Shown piece by piece: positions 7,858 through 15,373 of a DNA stretch of 64,000 nt. This DNA comes from Arthrobacter sp. zg-Y238 (lineage in GTDB: Bacteria > Actinomycetota > Actinomycetes > Actinomycetales > Micrococcaceae): positions 248,001 through 312,000 of the forward strand of contig NZ_JANFLU010000011.1 of assembly GCF_024385525.1 (NCBI RefSeq). Reading direction: 5' to 3'. The stretch's first letter is position 1; every line of letters begins with the position of its first letter. The notes under the pieces were generated by a model. That model worked only from the letters and a program-made list of their open reading frames with translations, ran no database searches and was not told where the DNA came from. A program made the translations under genes and the position numbers.

Positions 7858-8349
7858 CTATATGGCAGACCTCTCTCCTACACCCGGCCGTTTGCCGGCC
7901 GGGGCTTCACCGGGGCTGAGGTACTGGACGTCGCGGCGGCCGTCGGTGAGGATCCGCAGGTCCTCGTCCAGGTTCCGCCGCAGCTCCATCAGTGCGAACT
8001 GGTAGCTCCCCGGATCTGCGGCAACATCGCGCAGGTAGCGGTTGCTGGCTGCGGACATCCGCATCAATATCTCGGTGGCACCGGATCCGGGCGTGAGATG
8101 CGCGAGTGTCTCCATGAGGTTTTCGCGCAGATCCTGCACGGCGGACCTGTGCCGGGCTTCCATCGGTCCGCCCTGTGCCGGCTGCGGATCGATCGGGGCC
8201 AGCGTGCGTTTCAGATGCAGGTAGGTGACCAGCTCGTTGAGCGCCCGGGACTCGTGCCGCCGGTCCAGGCTCCGCTTGGTCAGCCAGCCTGCACCGAAGC
8301 CGATGAGCACCCCAACGATGGGCCAGAGAACGTTCCAGATCCACTCCAT
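7858..8349 (-). CDS. Hypothetical single-pass membrane protein
   Basis: 163 residues from the ATG at 8349, chosen because GGAGG lies just upstream and residue 1 begins a clear transmembrane segment (MEWIWNVLWPIVGVLIGFGAGW). The rest is a charged helical cytoplasmic domain (ETLAHLTPGSG, LMELRRNLDEDLRIL). No known domain is recognised. It shares with the convergent neighbour at 7269-7808 the plan of N-terminal anchor plus helical cytoplasmic domain, but I see no sequence similarity. Confidence 0.6.
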   Translation of the reverse strand: MEWIWNVLWPIVGVLIGFGAGWLTKRSLDRRHESRALNELVTYLHLKRTLAPIDPQPAQGGPMEARHRSAVQDLRENLMETLAHLTPGSGATEILMRMSAASNRYLRDVAADPGSYQFALMELRRNLDEDLRILTDGRRDVQYLSPGEAPAGKRPGVGERSAI

Positions 8350-8528
8350 CGCAACCTCCTCCAGGACGTGCAGAGAGGCTACGGCCGTATCCGGGCATCG
8401 GCTAGAGAACCGACGTCGGACCGGACTACTTGGTGTCCGTTCCGGATGGTAATTGCTCCTCCACAAGTCCTGTAGCCTTTGGGTCGATGCATTTGCATCC
8501 ACATTCATGTCTTGTCCATGGGGGACCT

Positions 8529-9329
8529 ATGCCTGTTTTGCCCGCACGCCGCACTGCATCTTCCGCCCGCTCCCGGGTGCTCACTCTTGGCGCGCTGGCG
8601 ATCAGCACCGTCGTCGTCCTGTCCGGCTGCGGCGGCGGCGACGCAGAACCCGCTGCCGCCACTCCGTCGCCGACCAAGACCACCTCGTCCCCGTCACCGA
8701 CGCCGACACCGACTGCGACGCAGATCGCGAACAAGGCCTGCAAGACCGCCGGTGCCACCCAGACGCAGAAGCAGGCTGGAACCGCGAGCCCCACGCCCAC
8801 GCCGTCGGCATCCACCAAATCCGCCAAGGCCACGCCGTCGTCGTCCCCGTCCCCGTCGACGACAACGGCTTCGCCGTCAGCCACACCGTCAGCCACCCCG
8901 ACGTCCCAGTCCGTGGTTTATGTCTGCACCGAAAATGACAACGGCTTGCTCGTCTGGATGGACGAGGACAGCTCCATCAAGCTGATTGCCGAGCGCCAGG
9001 AAGCTGCGGACAAGCAAGCGGCAGAGGAAGCCGCGGCAGCAGCCGAACAGCAGCGCCTTGATGACGAGGCAGCTGCAGCTGAGGCGCAGCGCGTGGCCGA
9101 CGAGCAGGCAGCCGCGGCGGAAGCGCAGCGAGTGGCGGACGAACAGGCCCGCCAGCAGGCTGTTCCCGCCCCCGTGGTTCCGGCACCGGCGCCGCCCGCG
9201 CCGCCGGCCAGCGTTTACTACCCCAACTGCACCGCGGCCCGTAACGCCGGAGGCGCTCCCGTCTACGCCGGTGGACCCGGCTACGGCACTCACCTGGACC
9301 GCGACGGCGACGGCGTCGGTTGCGAGTAA
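8529..9329 (+). CDS. Lipoprotein with coiled coil and C-terminal Excalibur domain
   Basis: 266 residues from the ATG at 8529, preceded by a GGGGGA ribosome binding site. A signal peptide ends in the lipobox LSGC (Cys 34), so the protein should be lipid-anchored outside. Then come a Thr/Ser/Pro-rich linker, a short motif YVCTENDNGLLVWMD, an Ala/Glu/Gln-rich coiled coil, and a C-terminal Excalibur domain (NCTAARNAGGAPVY...HLDRDGDGVGCE). That domain has the DxDxDG calcium loop and the paired cysteines of this actinobacterial and Bacillus extracellular family. It shares the central motif with the next gene. A terminator follows. Confidence 0.8.
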   Translation: MPVLPARRTASSARSRVLTLGALAISTVVVLSGCGGGDAEPAAATPSPTKTTSSPSPTPTPTATQIANKACKTAGATQTQKQAGTASPTPTPSASTKSAKATPSSSPSPSTTTASPSATPSATPTSQSVVYVCTENDNGLLVWMDEDSSIKLIAERQEAADKQAAEEAAAAAEQQRLDDEAAAAEAQRVADEQAAAAEAQRVADEQARQQAVPAPVVPAPAPPAPPASVYYPNCTAARNAGGAPVYAGGPGYGTHLDRDGDGVGCE

Positions 9330-9356
9330 TCCCCTCCAGTTTCCGGAAGCAGTAGA

Positions 9357-9397
9357 AGTTGCCCTTGGACCCGCCTAGCGTGGTTCCAAGGGCAACT
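9357..9397 (+). terminator. Hairpin terminator after the Excalibur lipoprotein gene
   Basis: A perfect 13-bp stem (AGTTGCCCTTGGA with TCCAAGGGCAACT) and a 15-nt loop lie 27 bp after the stop at 9329. It separates this gene from the related membrane protein gene that follows. Confidence 0.7.
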
Positions 9398-9508
9398 CGC
9401 GTTAACGGTTCCGGTATCCGGTCCGGCCAGCGCTGTTGCCGCATCAGAAGCCGGCCGCGGTCCGCGGATCGGGGGGAGACCGGCCCGGTTCCACAGCGCT
9501 GAGGCATC

Positions 9509-10702
9509 ATGTCGCACGAATCAACACCGGCAGCAGCTCCCTTCGATGCATCCGTGCCGCAGCGAAGTCCCAGTCTCGGGAATCCCCGCTCCGCGTGGTT
9601 GGTCCTCGGCCTGGCAGCCGGGTTGCTCTGGGTGGCGGCATTGCAGGGGAGCCTCGGCGTCATCGTGTGGCTGCTGGCCATCGGATCGCTACTGGTGCTT
9701 ACCGCGCTCTACGCGTTGGGTTTCCGACGTCGCAGCTGGGCCAACCTGGACACGCTCGAACAGCGGAAATTTGCCCTGTCCCTCGGTGCCGTGGTGCTGG
9801 TGGTCGGCATGGTCGCTGGAGTCGTCTCGACGCCGGATCCCGTTCCAAGTTCGCTATCTGCAGAGGCCGACGGCCTTCGGCCACGGCCCGATCTTTTCGC
9901 CCTGCCGACGACGCCGCCGCCCGGGTCCGTCCTGAACCTCCCCCTTCCGCCCGGAGTGGAGGACGCCACCGACGATTCTGCCAACGAGCCGGGCGGTGTT
10001 GCCGTACTTGCCGATGCTTTGGTTCAGGAACCCGCCCAGCAGGTTTCCATCCGAAACGGCCCGTGTGCCACCGAAGAAGAAGTCCGCACGGAAGACCAGG
10101 TCGAGTACCGCTGCACGCGCAACCCGGCCGGGGATCTCGTGTGGCTGGACGGTGCATCCCGGCTGGAACAAGCCGAGCAGGCGGAAAAGGAACGCCAGAC
10201 CGAAGCGGAAAGGGTGCGTCAGGCGGAGGCAGCCCGATGGGAGCAGGCACAGCAACAGGCAGCCGAAGAACGCGCCCGCGCGGAGGAAGCCGCCCGGAAC
10301 CCACAACCGGCACCTCAACAGCCGCCGGTGAACCCACCGGGCAATTCGCCGCAGCCTCCGCCGACCGAACCCTCGCCTGAACCGCCGGAACCAGGCCAGC
10401 CGCCTACGCAGCCACCGACCGAGCCGCCGGCGGAACCTCCCACGGAACCGCCGACTTCCCCGCCCAGCCCGGACCCGACGGCGCCGCCCACCGTGCCGCC
10501 CACACCGCCGGGACCGCCCAATCCGCCGGAGCCGGGGACGCCGGACCCGGACATTCCGGTCATTCCGCCGGAATTCCCGTTCCCGCCCAACCCGCCGTCG
10601 CCGCCCCGGCCAACACCGCCGCCGTCGTCGTTCGCTCCGCCGCCAGACGCACCGGATGCGACTGAGGCGGCCATCGAAGCCGTAGTGCCTGCCGCCCGGT
10701 AA
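9509..10702 (+). CDS. Proline-rich membrane protein related to the preceding lipoprotein
   Basis: 397 residues. Three hydrophobic segments lie at about 29-48, 51-70 and 90-110, followed by a soluble part carrying CATEEEVRTEDQVEYRC and NPAGDLVWLDGAS, then a Glu/Ala/Gln/Arg coiled coil. The last ~130 residues are almost entirely Pro, Glu, Thr and Ser in PTEPP-type repeats. The CT(E/R)N-x3-GLLVWMD / GDLVWLD motif followed by a coiled coil is shared with the gene at 8529-9329, so the two have a common module. The Pro-rich tail probably spans the cell wall. No enzymatic function is visible. Confidence 0.7.
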   Translation: MSHESTPAAAPFDASVPQRSPSLGNPRSAWLVLGLAAGLLWVAALQGSLGVIVWLLAIGSLLVLTALYALGFRRRSWANLDTLEQRKFALSLGAVVLVVGMVAGVVSTPDPVPSSLSAEADGLRPRPDLFALPTTPPPGSVLNLPLPPGVEDATDDSANEPGGVAVLADALVQEPAQQVSIRNGPCATEEEVRTEDQVEYRCTRNPAGDLVWLDGASRLEQAEQAEKERQTEAERVRQAEAARWEQAQQQAAEERARAEEAARNPQPAPQQPPVNPPGNSPQPPPTEPSPEPPEPGQPPTQPPTEPPAEPPTEPPTSPPSPDPTAPPTVPPTPPGPPNPPEPGTPDPDIPVIPPEFPFPPNPPSPPRPTPPPSSFAPPPDAPDATEAAIEAVVPAAR

Positions 10703-10708
10703 ACCGCT

Positions 10709-11938
10709 CTACCGGAACGCGGAAATGCCCGTGATGTGCTGGCCCAGGATCAGGGTGTGGACCTCGTCGGTGCCCTCGTAGGTCCGCACCGATTCGAGGT
10801 TGTTGGCGTGCCGCAGCGGTGAATAGTCCAGGGTGATGCCGTTGCCGCCCAGGATGGCGCGGGCTTCCCGGCAGATCGCGATCGCTTCGCGCACGTTGTT
10901 CAGCTTGCCCACGGAGATCTGCACCGGTTCCAGCGTGCCGGCATCCTTGAGCCGCCCGGTGTGGATGGCCAGCAGCACGCCCTTGGATATTTCCAGCAGC
11001 ATGTTCACCAGCTTCTCCTGGGTGATTTGGTAGGCGGCGAGCGGCTTGTCGAACTGCAGCCGTTCCAGCGAGTACTTCAGCGCCTCCTCGTAGCTGTCCC
11101 GGGCCGCGCCCATCGAGCCCCAGAGGATCCCGTAGCGGGCCTCGTTCAGGCAGGAGAACGGGCCGCGCAGGCCCTTCGCGCCGGGCAGCAGCGCCGAATC
11201 GGGCAGCCGTACATCCGTCAGGAACACATCGCACTGGATGGAGGCCCGCATGGAGAGCTTCGGTTCGATCGGCACGGCGGAGAAGCCCGGGGTGTCCGTG
11301 GGCACGAGGAAGCCACGGACGCCGTCGTCGGTCTGCGCCCAGATCACGGCGACGTCGGCAATGGAGGCCAGCCCGATCCACCGCTTGGTTCCGTTAAGGA
11401 CCCAGCCGTCGCCGTCGTGCCGGGCAAACGTGCTCATACTCGACGGGTCGGAACCTGCGGTGGGTTCGGTGAGGCCGAAGCAGCCGATCAGTTCGCCGCG
11501 GGCCATGCCCGGCAGGTACCGGTTCTTCTGTTCCTCGGAGCCCCATTTATGGATCGCTGTCATGGCCAGCGAGCCCTGCACGGAGACGAAGGTGCGCAGG
11601 CCCGAGTCGCCGGCCTCCAGTTCCATCGCGGCGATCCCGTACTCGACGGCGGAGCGGCCGGGGCAGCCGTAGCCTTCCAGATGCATGCCGAGCACGCCGA
11701 GATCGCCCAGCTCTCGGACGATCTCCACCGGGAACACAGCGTCCTCGTACCAGTCCTTGATGTTCGGGCGGATGCGCGCATCCACGAAGGCCCGGACTTT
11801 CGCGCGGAGGGCGAGTTCGTCCTCGGTGAGGAGTCCGTCCAGGCCCAGGACGTCCGACGTCGTGCGGAGGGTCTCGAGGTCCGGCGCAGCGGGGGCCGGG
11901 GACGCCGGGGCGGTAGACGGCGTCGTGGGCATGCTCAT
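10709..11938 (-). CDS. gcdH: Glutaryl-CoA dehydrogenase-like acyl-CoA dehydrogenase
   Basis: 409 residues with a Pro/Ala-rich N-terminal extension of ~18. The FAD-dependent acyl-CoA dehydrogenase fold is shown by FGLTEPTAGSDPSSM, the KRWIGLA region and the C-terminal RTYEGTDEVHTLILGQHITG, whose Glu (about 388) is the catalytic base. FVSVQGSLAM and the GTDEVHTLILGQ ending are characteristic of glutaryl-CoA dehydrogenases, which convert glutaryl-CoA to crotonyl-CoA in lysine, tryptophan and benzoate breakdown. It diverges from a thiolase that could act on a downstream product. A general acyl-CoA dehydrogenase is the alternative. Confidence 0.8.
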   Translation of the reverse strand: MSMPTTPSTAPASPAPAAPDLETLRTTSDVLGLDGLLTEDELALRAKVRAFVDARIRPNIKDWYEDAVFPVEIVRELGDLGVLGMHLEGYGCPGRSAVEYGIAAMELEAGDSGLRTFVSVQGSLAMTAIHKWGSEEQKNRYLPGMARGELIGCFGLTEPTAGSDPSSMSTFARHDGDGWVLNGTKRWIGLASIADVAVIWAQTDDGVRGFLVPTDTPGFSAVPIEPKLSMRASIQCDVFLTDVRLPDSALLPGAKGLRGPFSCLNEARYGILWGSMGAARDSYEEALKYSLERLQFDKPLAAYQITQEKLVNMLLEISKGVLLAIHTGRLKDAGTLEPVQISVGKLNNVREAIAICREARAILGGNGITLDYSPLRHANNLESVRTYEGTDEVHTLILGQHITGISAFR

Positions 11939-12046
11939 GGTTCCTCCTGCGGCCGCAGCTCTGCGGCCCGAACGGGGTATCTTGCCGGGATCGGCGGCGT
12001 GTTGTCCAAGTCACACTACTATTGCGGGCGCAGTACTATTTCCAGC

Positions 12047-13231
12047 ATGACTGAGGCTTATCTGGTGTCCGGCGTCCGCACTCCCGTCGGCCGCTACGGC
12101 GGTGCCCTCTCGAGCGTCCGCCCCGACGATCTGGCAGCCTTGGTGCTTCGGGAAGCGGTGGCCCGCGCAGGGGTGAACCCGGCCGACGTCGACGAGGTAC
12201 TGCTGGGCAACACGAACCAGGCCGGCGAGGACAACCGGAACGTGGCACGGATGGCGACCCTGCTCGCCGGGTTCCCCGACACCGTGCCGGCGATGACGGT
12301 GAACCGGCTATGTGCCTCCGGGCTCAGTGCGATCATCACGGCCTCGCAAATGATCAAGACGGGCGCCGCGGACATTGTGGTGGCCGGGGGAGTGGAGTCG
12401 ATGTCGCGGGCGCCGTGGGTGCTGGCGAAACCGGAGACGGCCTTCGCGAAGCCGGGGGAGCTGGCCGATTCCGCGATCGGTGCCCGGTTCACCAATCCTC
12501 GGTTCTACGACCTGCCCGGCACCACCTACTCCATGCCCGAAACCGCCGAGGAACTGGCCGCCCGGGACGGGATCTCCCGCGAGGACTCCGACGCGTTCGC
12601 GCTGCGCTCGCATCAGCGGGCGGTCGCGGCCATTGACGAGGGGCGCTTTACGGACGAGATCTTGCCGGTGGAAACGAAGAAGGGCGTGGTGAAAACCGAC
12701 GAGGGTCCGCGCCGGGAAACCAGCATCGAGGCCCTGGCGAAGCTGCGGCCCATCGTCCGGCCCGACGGCGTGGTGACCGCCGGGAACTCGAGCTCGCTGA
12801 ACGACAGCGCGTCCGCCGTCGTCGTCGCCAGTTCCGACGCCGTCCGCAGGCTCGGGTTGAACGCCCGCGCCCGGATTGTCGACGGCGCCTCCGCCGGAGT
12901 GGCGCCCGCCGTGATGGGCATCGGGCCGGTGCCGGCGACGCAGAAGGTGCTGGACCGGGCCGGCTGGTCGCTCGGCGACATTGAAGCCGTGGAGCTGAAC
13001 GAGGCCTTCGCCGCGCAGTCGCTGGCGTGCATGCGGGCACTGAACCTGGACGAGTCGATCGTGAACCGCGACGGCGGGGCCATCGCCCTGGGTCACGCGC
13101 TGGGGTCGTCCGGGTCCCGGCTGACGGTGACGATGCTGAACCGGATGGAACGCGAGGGTGCTTCGAAGGCCTTGGTGACCATGTGTGTGGGGCTGGGCCA
13201 GGGTGTGTCGATGCTGCTGGAACGGGTGTAG
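12047..13231 (+). CDS. Acetyl-CoA C-acyltransferase (thiolase)
   Basis: 394 residues from the ATG at 12047; the frame is open far upstream but that part is antisense to the dehydrogenase gene. The three catalytic residues are present: Cys 89 in NRLCASG, His 350 in GHALGSSGSR, and Cys 380 in MCVGLGQG. NTNQAGEDNRNVARMA is typical of the PcaF/PaaJ beta-ketoadipyl-CoA thiolases as well as of acetoacetyl-CoA thiolases, so substrate chain length is open. It is divergent from glutaryl-CoA dehydrogenase across a 108-bp promoter region, which suggests joint control of an acyl-CoA degradation route. Confidence 0.85.
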   Translation: MTEAYLVSGVRTPVGRYGGALSSVRPDDLAALVLREAVARAGVNPADVDEVLLGNTNQAGEDNRNVARMATLLAGFPDTVPAMTVNRLCASGLSAIITASQMIKTGAADIVVAGGVESMSRAPWVLAKPETAFAKPGELADSAIGARFTNPRFYDLPGTTYSMPETAEELAARDGISREDSDAFALRSHQRAVAAIDEGRFTDEILPVETKKGVVKTDEGPRRETSIEALAKLRPIVRPDGVVTAGNSSSLNDSASAVVVASSDAVRRLGLNARARIVDGASAGVAPAVMGIGPVPATQKVLDRAGWSLGDIEAVELNEAFAAQSLACMRALNLDESIVNRDGGAIALGHALGSSGSRLTVTMLNRMEREGASKALVTMCVGLGQGVSMLLERV

Positions 13232-13239
13232 GCGCTTAC

Positions 13240-13368
13240 CTACGCGTCAGCGAGCCTCGCGAGCAGCTCGGCATCCTTCGTGAGGATGGAGTGGAGCGCA
13301 GCGTCGATTGCACGCCGGCGTTCGTCTCGATCCTCGTTGTCTTGGGGGTCCTCATGCTGCTCAGTCAT
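13240..13368 (-). CDS. Possible 42-residue acidic small protein
   Basis: A complete small reading frame from ATG at 13368 to TAG at 13240, starting MTEQHEDPQDNEDRDERRR and ending LTKDAELLARLADA. It has an acidic start followed by an amphipathic helix, and its stop lies only 9 bp from the convergent thiolase stop. The composition looks like a genuine small soluble actinobacterial protein rather than random GC-rich sequence, but the ribosome binding site is weak (GGTAGAG) and no family is recognised. Confidence 0.4.
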   Translation of the reverse strand: MTEQHEDPQDNEDRDERRRAIDAALHSILTKDAELLARLADA

Positions 13369-13494
13369 GCGAGCACTCTACCGTCTGCCTGTGGCGGTCT
13401 GGATTCTGGCCGTCGGCCAAACCAGCTTGGAAGAGTCGCATATTTCTCCGGGATAGGCTGTGGCAGATAATCGGTCTGTAGATATGGGGGAAGA

Positions 13495-14094
13495 ATGCAC
13501 AAGGGAAGTGTCTCCGCGCTGCTGCTTATCGGTTTTCTGGGATTAGCAGGGTGCTCATCCGAAGCAGCCAAACAACCCGTTTCCGCAGCTTCCCCGAGCG
13601 TATCGGCGTCGGCCAAGACCACCCCGGCCCCAACCACCACCGGGACGACGGCCCCGGCCACGCCCGCGGCCGCCCCCGGTACGTCCGCTCCCGCCGACGA
13701 CGCTGCGCATCCCCTGACCGCCATAACCATCGCCCAACGTCTGCAGGCAGCGGTACCGACCATCACATCCGTCATTGAAGTGACGGAAGCCAATGATTCA
13801 ACCGGGTCTATCGGCCAGCCCGGCAAGTACACGTCCGCTGCGTGGATTGCCGACACCGGTGCTGCGGCGACTGAGAACAGCGTGGTCGGCGGAGCCGTCG
13901 TGGAGGTATTCGCCAGCGAAGGAGAAGCCCAGGACCGCTTGTACGCACTGCAGCAGCACATCAGCATGGGACCGGCCTTCAACGCTGAGTACCACTATCT
14001 GCAGGGAACGGTGCTCCTACGGGTGTCGGGAGCACTAAGTCCCGAGCAAGCGGCTCTCTACGAGCAGGCCTTCACCGGCGCCACTCTCGAATAA
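13495..14094 (+). CDS. Hypothetical lipoprotein
   Basis: 199 residues with a GGGGGAAGA ribosome binding site. A short signal peptide ends at the lipobox LAGC (Cys 20), followed by a ~50-residue Ala/Ser/Thr/Pro linker and a compact C-terminal domain (about 70-199). That domain has the pattern LTAITIAQRLQAAVPTI...GGAVVEVFASEGEAQDRLYALQQH, as in small extracytoplasmic alpha/beta modules. It is likely an exported membrane-anchored protein of unknown role. The next gene begins 41 bp downstream in the same direction. Confidence 0.75.
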   Translation: MHKGSVSALLLIGFLGLAGCSSEAAKQPVSAASPSVSASAKTTPAPTTTGTTAPATPAAAPGTSAPADDAAHPLTAITIAQRLQAAVPTITSVIEVTEANDSTGSIGQPGKYTSAAWIADTGAAATENSVVGGAVVEVFASEGEAQDRLYALQQHISMGPAFNAEYHYLQGTVLLRVSGALSPEQAALYEQAFTGATLE

Positions 14095-14135
14095 ACCAGT
14101 CTCCAGTAAACCGGTCACAAACGAGGGGAATAGCC

Positions 14136-14570
14136 ATGGGGTTGTTCAGCGCGAAACCGATAGTGGAAAAGATGGAACAGTGGACCTCGGTCCAGCCGCC
14201 GCAGGCGGTCCTGGATGCGTTGGCCGCGGCCTTCTCGTCCCACGGTGAGGACGTCCGCCGCGACGAGTCCCGGCTGGTCGTGCACGTCGGCTCGTACTGG
14301 AAGTACCGGATGCTGGGCACCTTCTTCGCCGCAGGCCGTGCCAGCGTGCCGCTGACCCTGATGTTCAGCACCTCCCCCTCCGGCTCCGGGACGGCCATCA
14401 ACGTCCACGGCTACGATACGTACGGGTTTCGGATGGGCAACGGAACCCTCTTTGACGTCCCGGTGCTGTTCAACCACCGGTTGGAGGAATTCCTCAGTTA
14501 TGCAGCGGCGGTGGTGGGCATTCGCCGGCCCATCTCAGGTCCCGCTCCCGTCCCGCCGTTCCACCTTTAG
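14136..14570 (+). CDS. Hypothetical small cytoplasmic protein
   Basis: 144 residues with a good GAGGGG ribosome binding site before the ATG. There is no signal or membrane segment. The sequence alternates short strands (SRLVVHVGSYWKYRML, VPLTLMFSTSPSG, TAINVHGYDTYG) and ends in a helix and a Pro-rich tail, like small alpha/beta proteins of unknown function. It converges with the HAD gene of the Ter operon, their stops overlapping by 4 bp. No function assigned. Confidence 0.6.
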   Translation: MGLFSAKPIVEKMEQWTSVQPPQAVLDALAAAFSSHGEDVRRDESRLVVHVGSYWKYRMLGTFFAAGRASVPLTLMFSTSPSGSGTAINVHGYDTYGFRMGNGTLFDVPVLFNHRLEEFLSYAAAVVGIRRPISGPAPVPPFHL

Positions 14571-15373
14571 CCCCGCACCAGCCCCAGCATCCGCCGGACA
14601 ATTTCTTCCCCGGCCAGAATCCCGCGCGCCTCGGTGACCTGCAGGTGCGGCTCGAAGTAGCCGGCGTCGTCCAGTTCGCCGTGTGCGGGACGGAAGGCGA
14701 TGTCGGCGCACTCCAGCATCGGCCGGTCCAACAGGGAATCCCCGGCAGCGATGATGCGGTCCGCACCGATCCGGCGGGCAACCTCGGCAACGGCCTGCTG
14801 CTTGGTGACCGGCGTCGGCACGCAGTAGAGCTTGCGGCCCTGCAGCGACACGGTCCAGCCGCGCGCATCGCACCAGTCCTCCAGAGCCAGCAGGAACTCG
14901 CCGGGGAGGGCATCCCGGTCCACAATTGCGTACGCGAACAGATCCTCAGCGGAACGAAGCTTCAGAATCCATTCATGGAACTCAGGACGGCCCAGGTAAG
15001 CCTCGATCTCGGCCAGCGGAGCGCACCCGGACGTGACGAGGCCGCGCACGGAGGCCTGCCAGTCGGCGTCGGGCTCCCCGTGGTGCAGGATGACGCCGCC
15101 GTTGGTGGTGACCGCATACTCCGGCGTGGGCCCGGGCAACTGGATCCGCCGGTACTGCGCGACGGTCCGCGTGGTCACCGGGACGAACACGGACGCCTCG
15201 GCAGCGGAGACCAGCAGTGCCTCGGCGGCACGGGTCATGAAGGACAGCGGCTTACCCTCATAGACTTCGGCCACCACCATGGCCGGAGCCAGGGCATCCT
15301 CGGTGTTCAGGAACAGTGCGTTGGCGGAGTAGATCAGGGTGCGGTCCAGGTCGGACGCGAGCATCGTCTTCAC
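14567..15373 (-). CDS. HAD-superfamily phosphatase of the Ter metabolite module
   Basis: 268 residues from a GTG whose bases overlap the TGA of the preceding gene (GTGA), so it is translationally coupled. HAD motif I is SDLDRT (Asp 8 and 10), and the GDSLLDRPML near the end is motif IV with its acidic pair. A cap domain lies between. Size and context match the HAD enzymes that accompany PRTase, TRSP and CitE-like proteins in Ter stress operons, where they are predicted to dephosphorylate a nucleoside-like metabolite. That pathway is a prediction from comparative genomics and the substrate is not known. Confidence 0.8.
   Translation of the reverse strand: MKTMLASDLDRTLIYSANALFLNTEDALAPAMVVAEVYEGKPLSFMTRAAEALLVSAAEASVFVPVTTRTVAQYRRIQLPGPTPEYAVTTNGGVILHHGEPDADWQASVRGLVTSGCAPLAEIEAYLGRPEFHEWILKLRSAEDLFAYAIVDRDALPGEFLLALEDWCDARGWTVSLQGRKLYCVPTPVTKQQAVAEVARRIGADRIIAAGDSLLDRPMLECADIAFRPAHGELDDAGYFEPHLQVTEARGILAGEEIVRRMLGLVRG

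Noticed and set aside
10961-12046. N-terminal extension of the thiolase frame
   Set aside because: This part is antisense to the glutaryl-CoA dehydrogenase gene; thiolase homology starts at MTEAYLVSGVRTPVG (12047).
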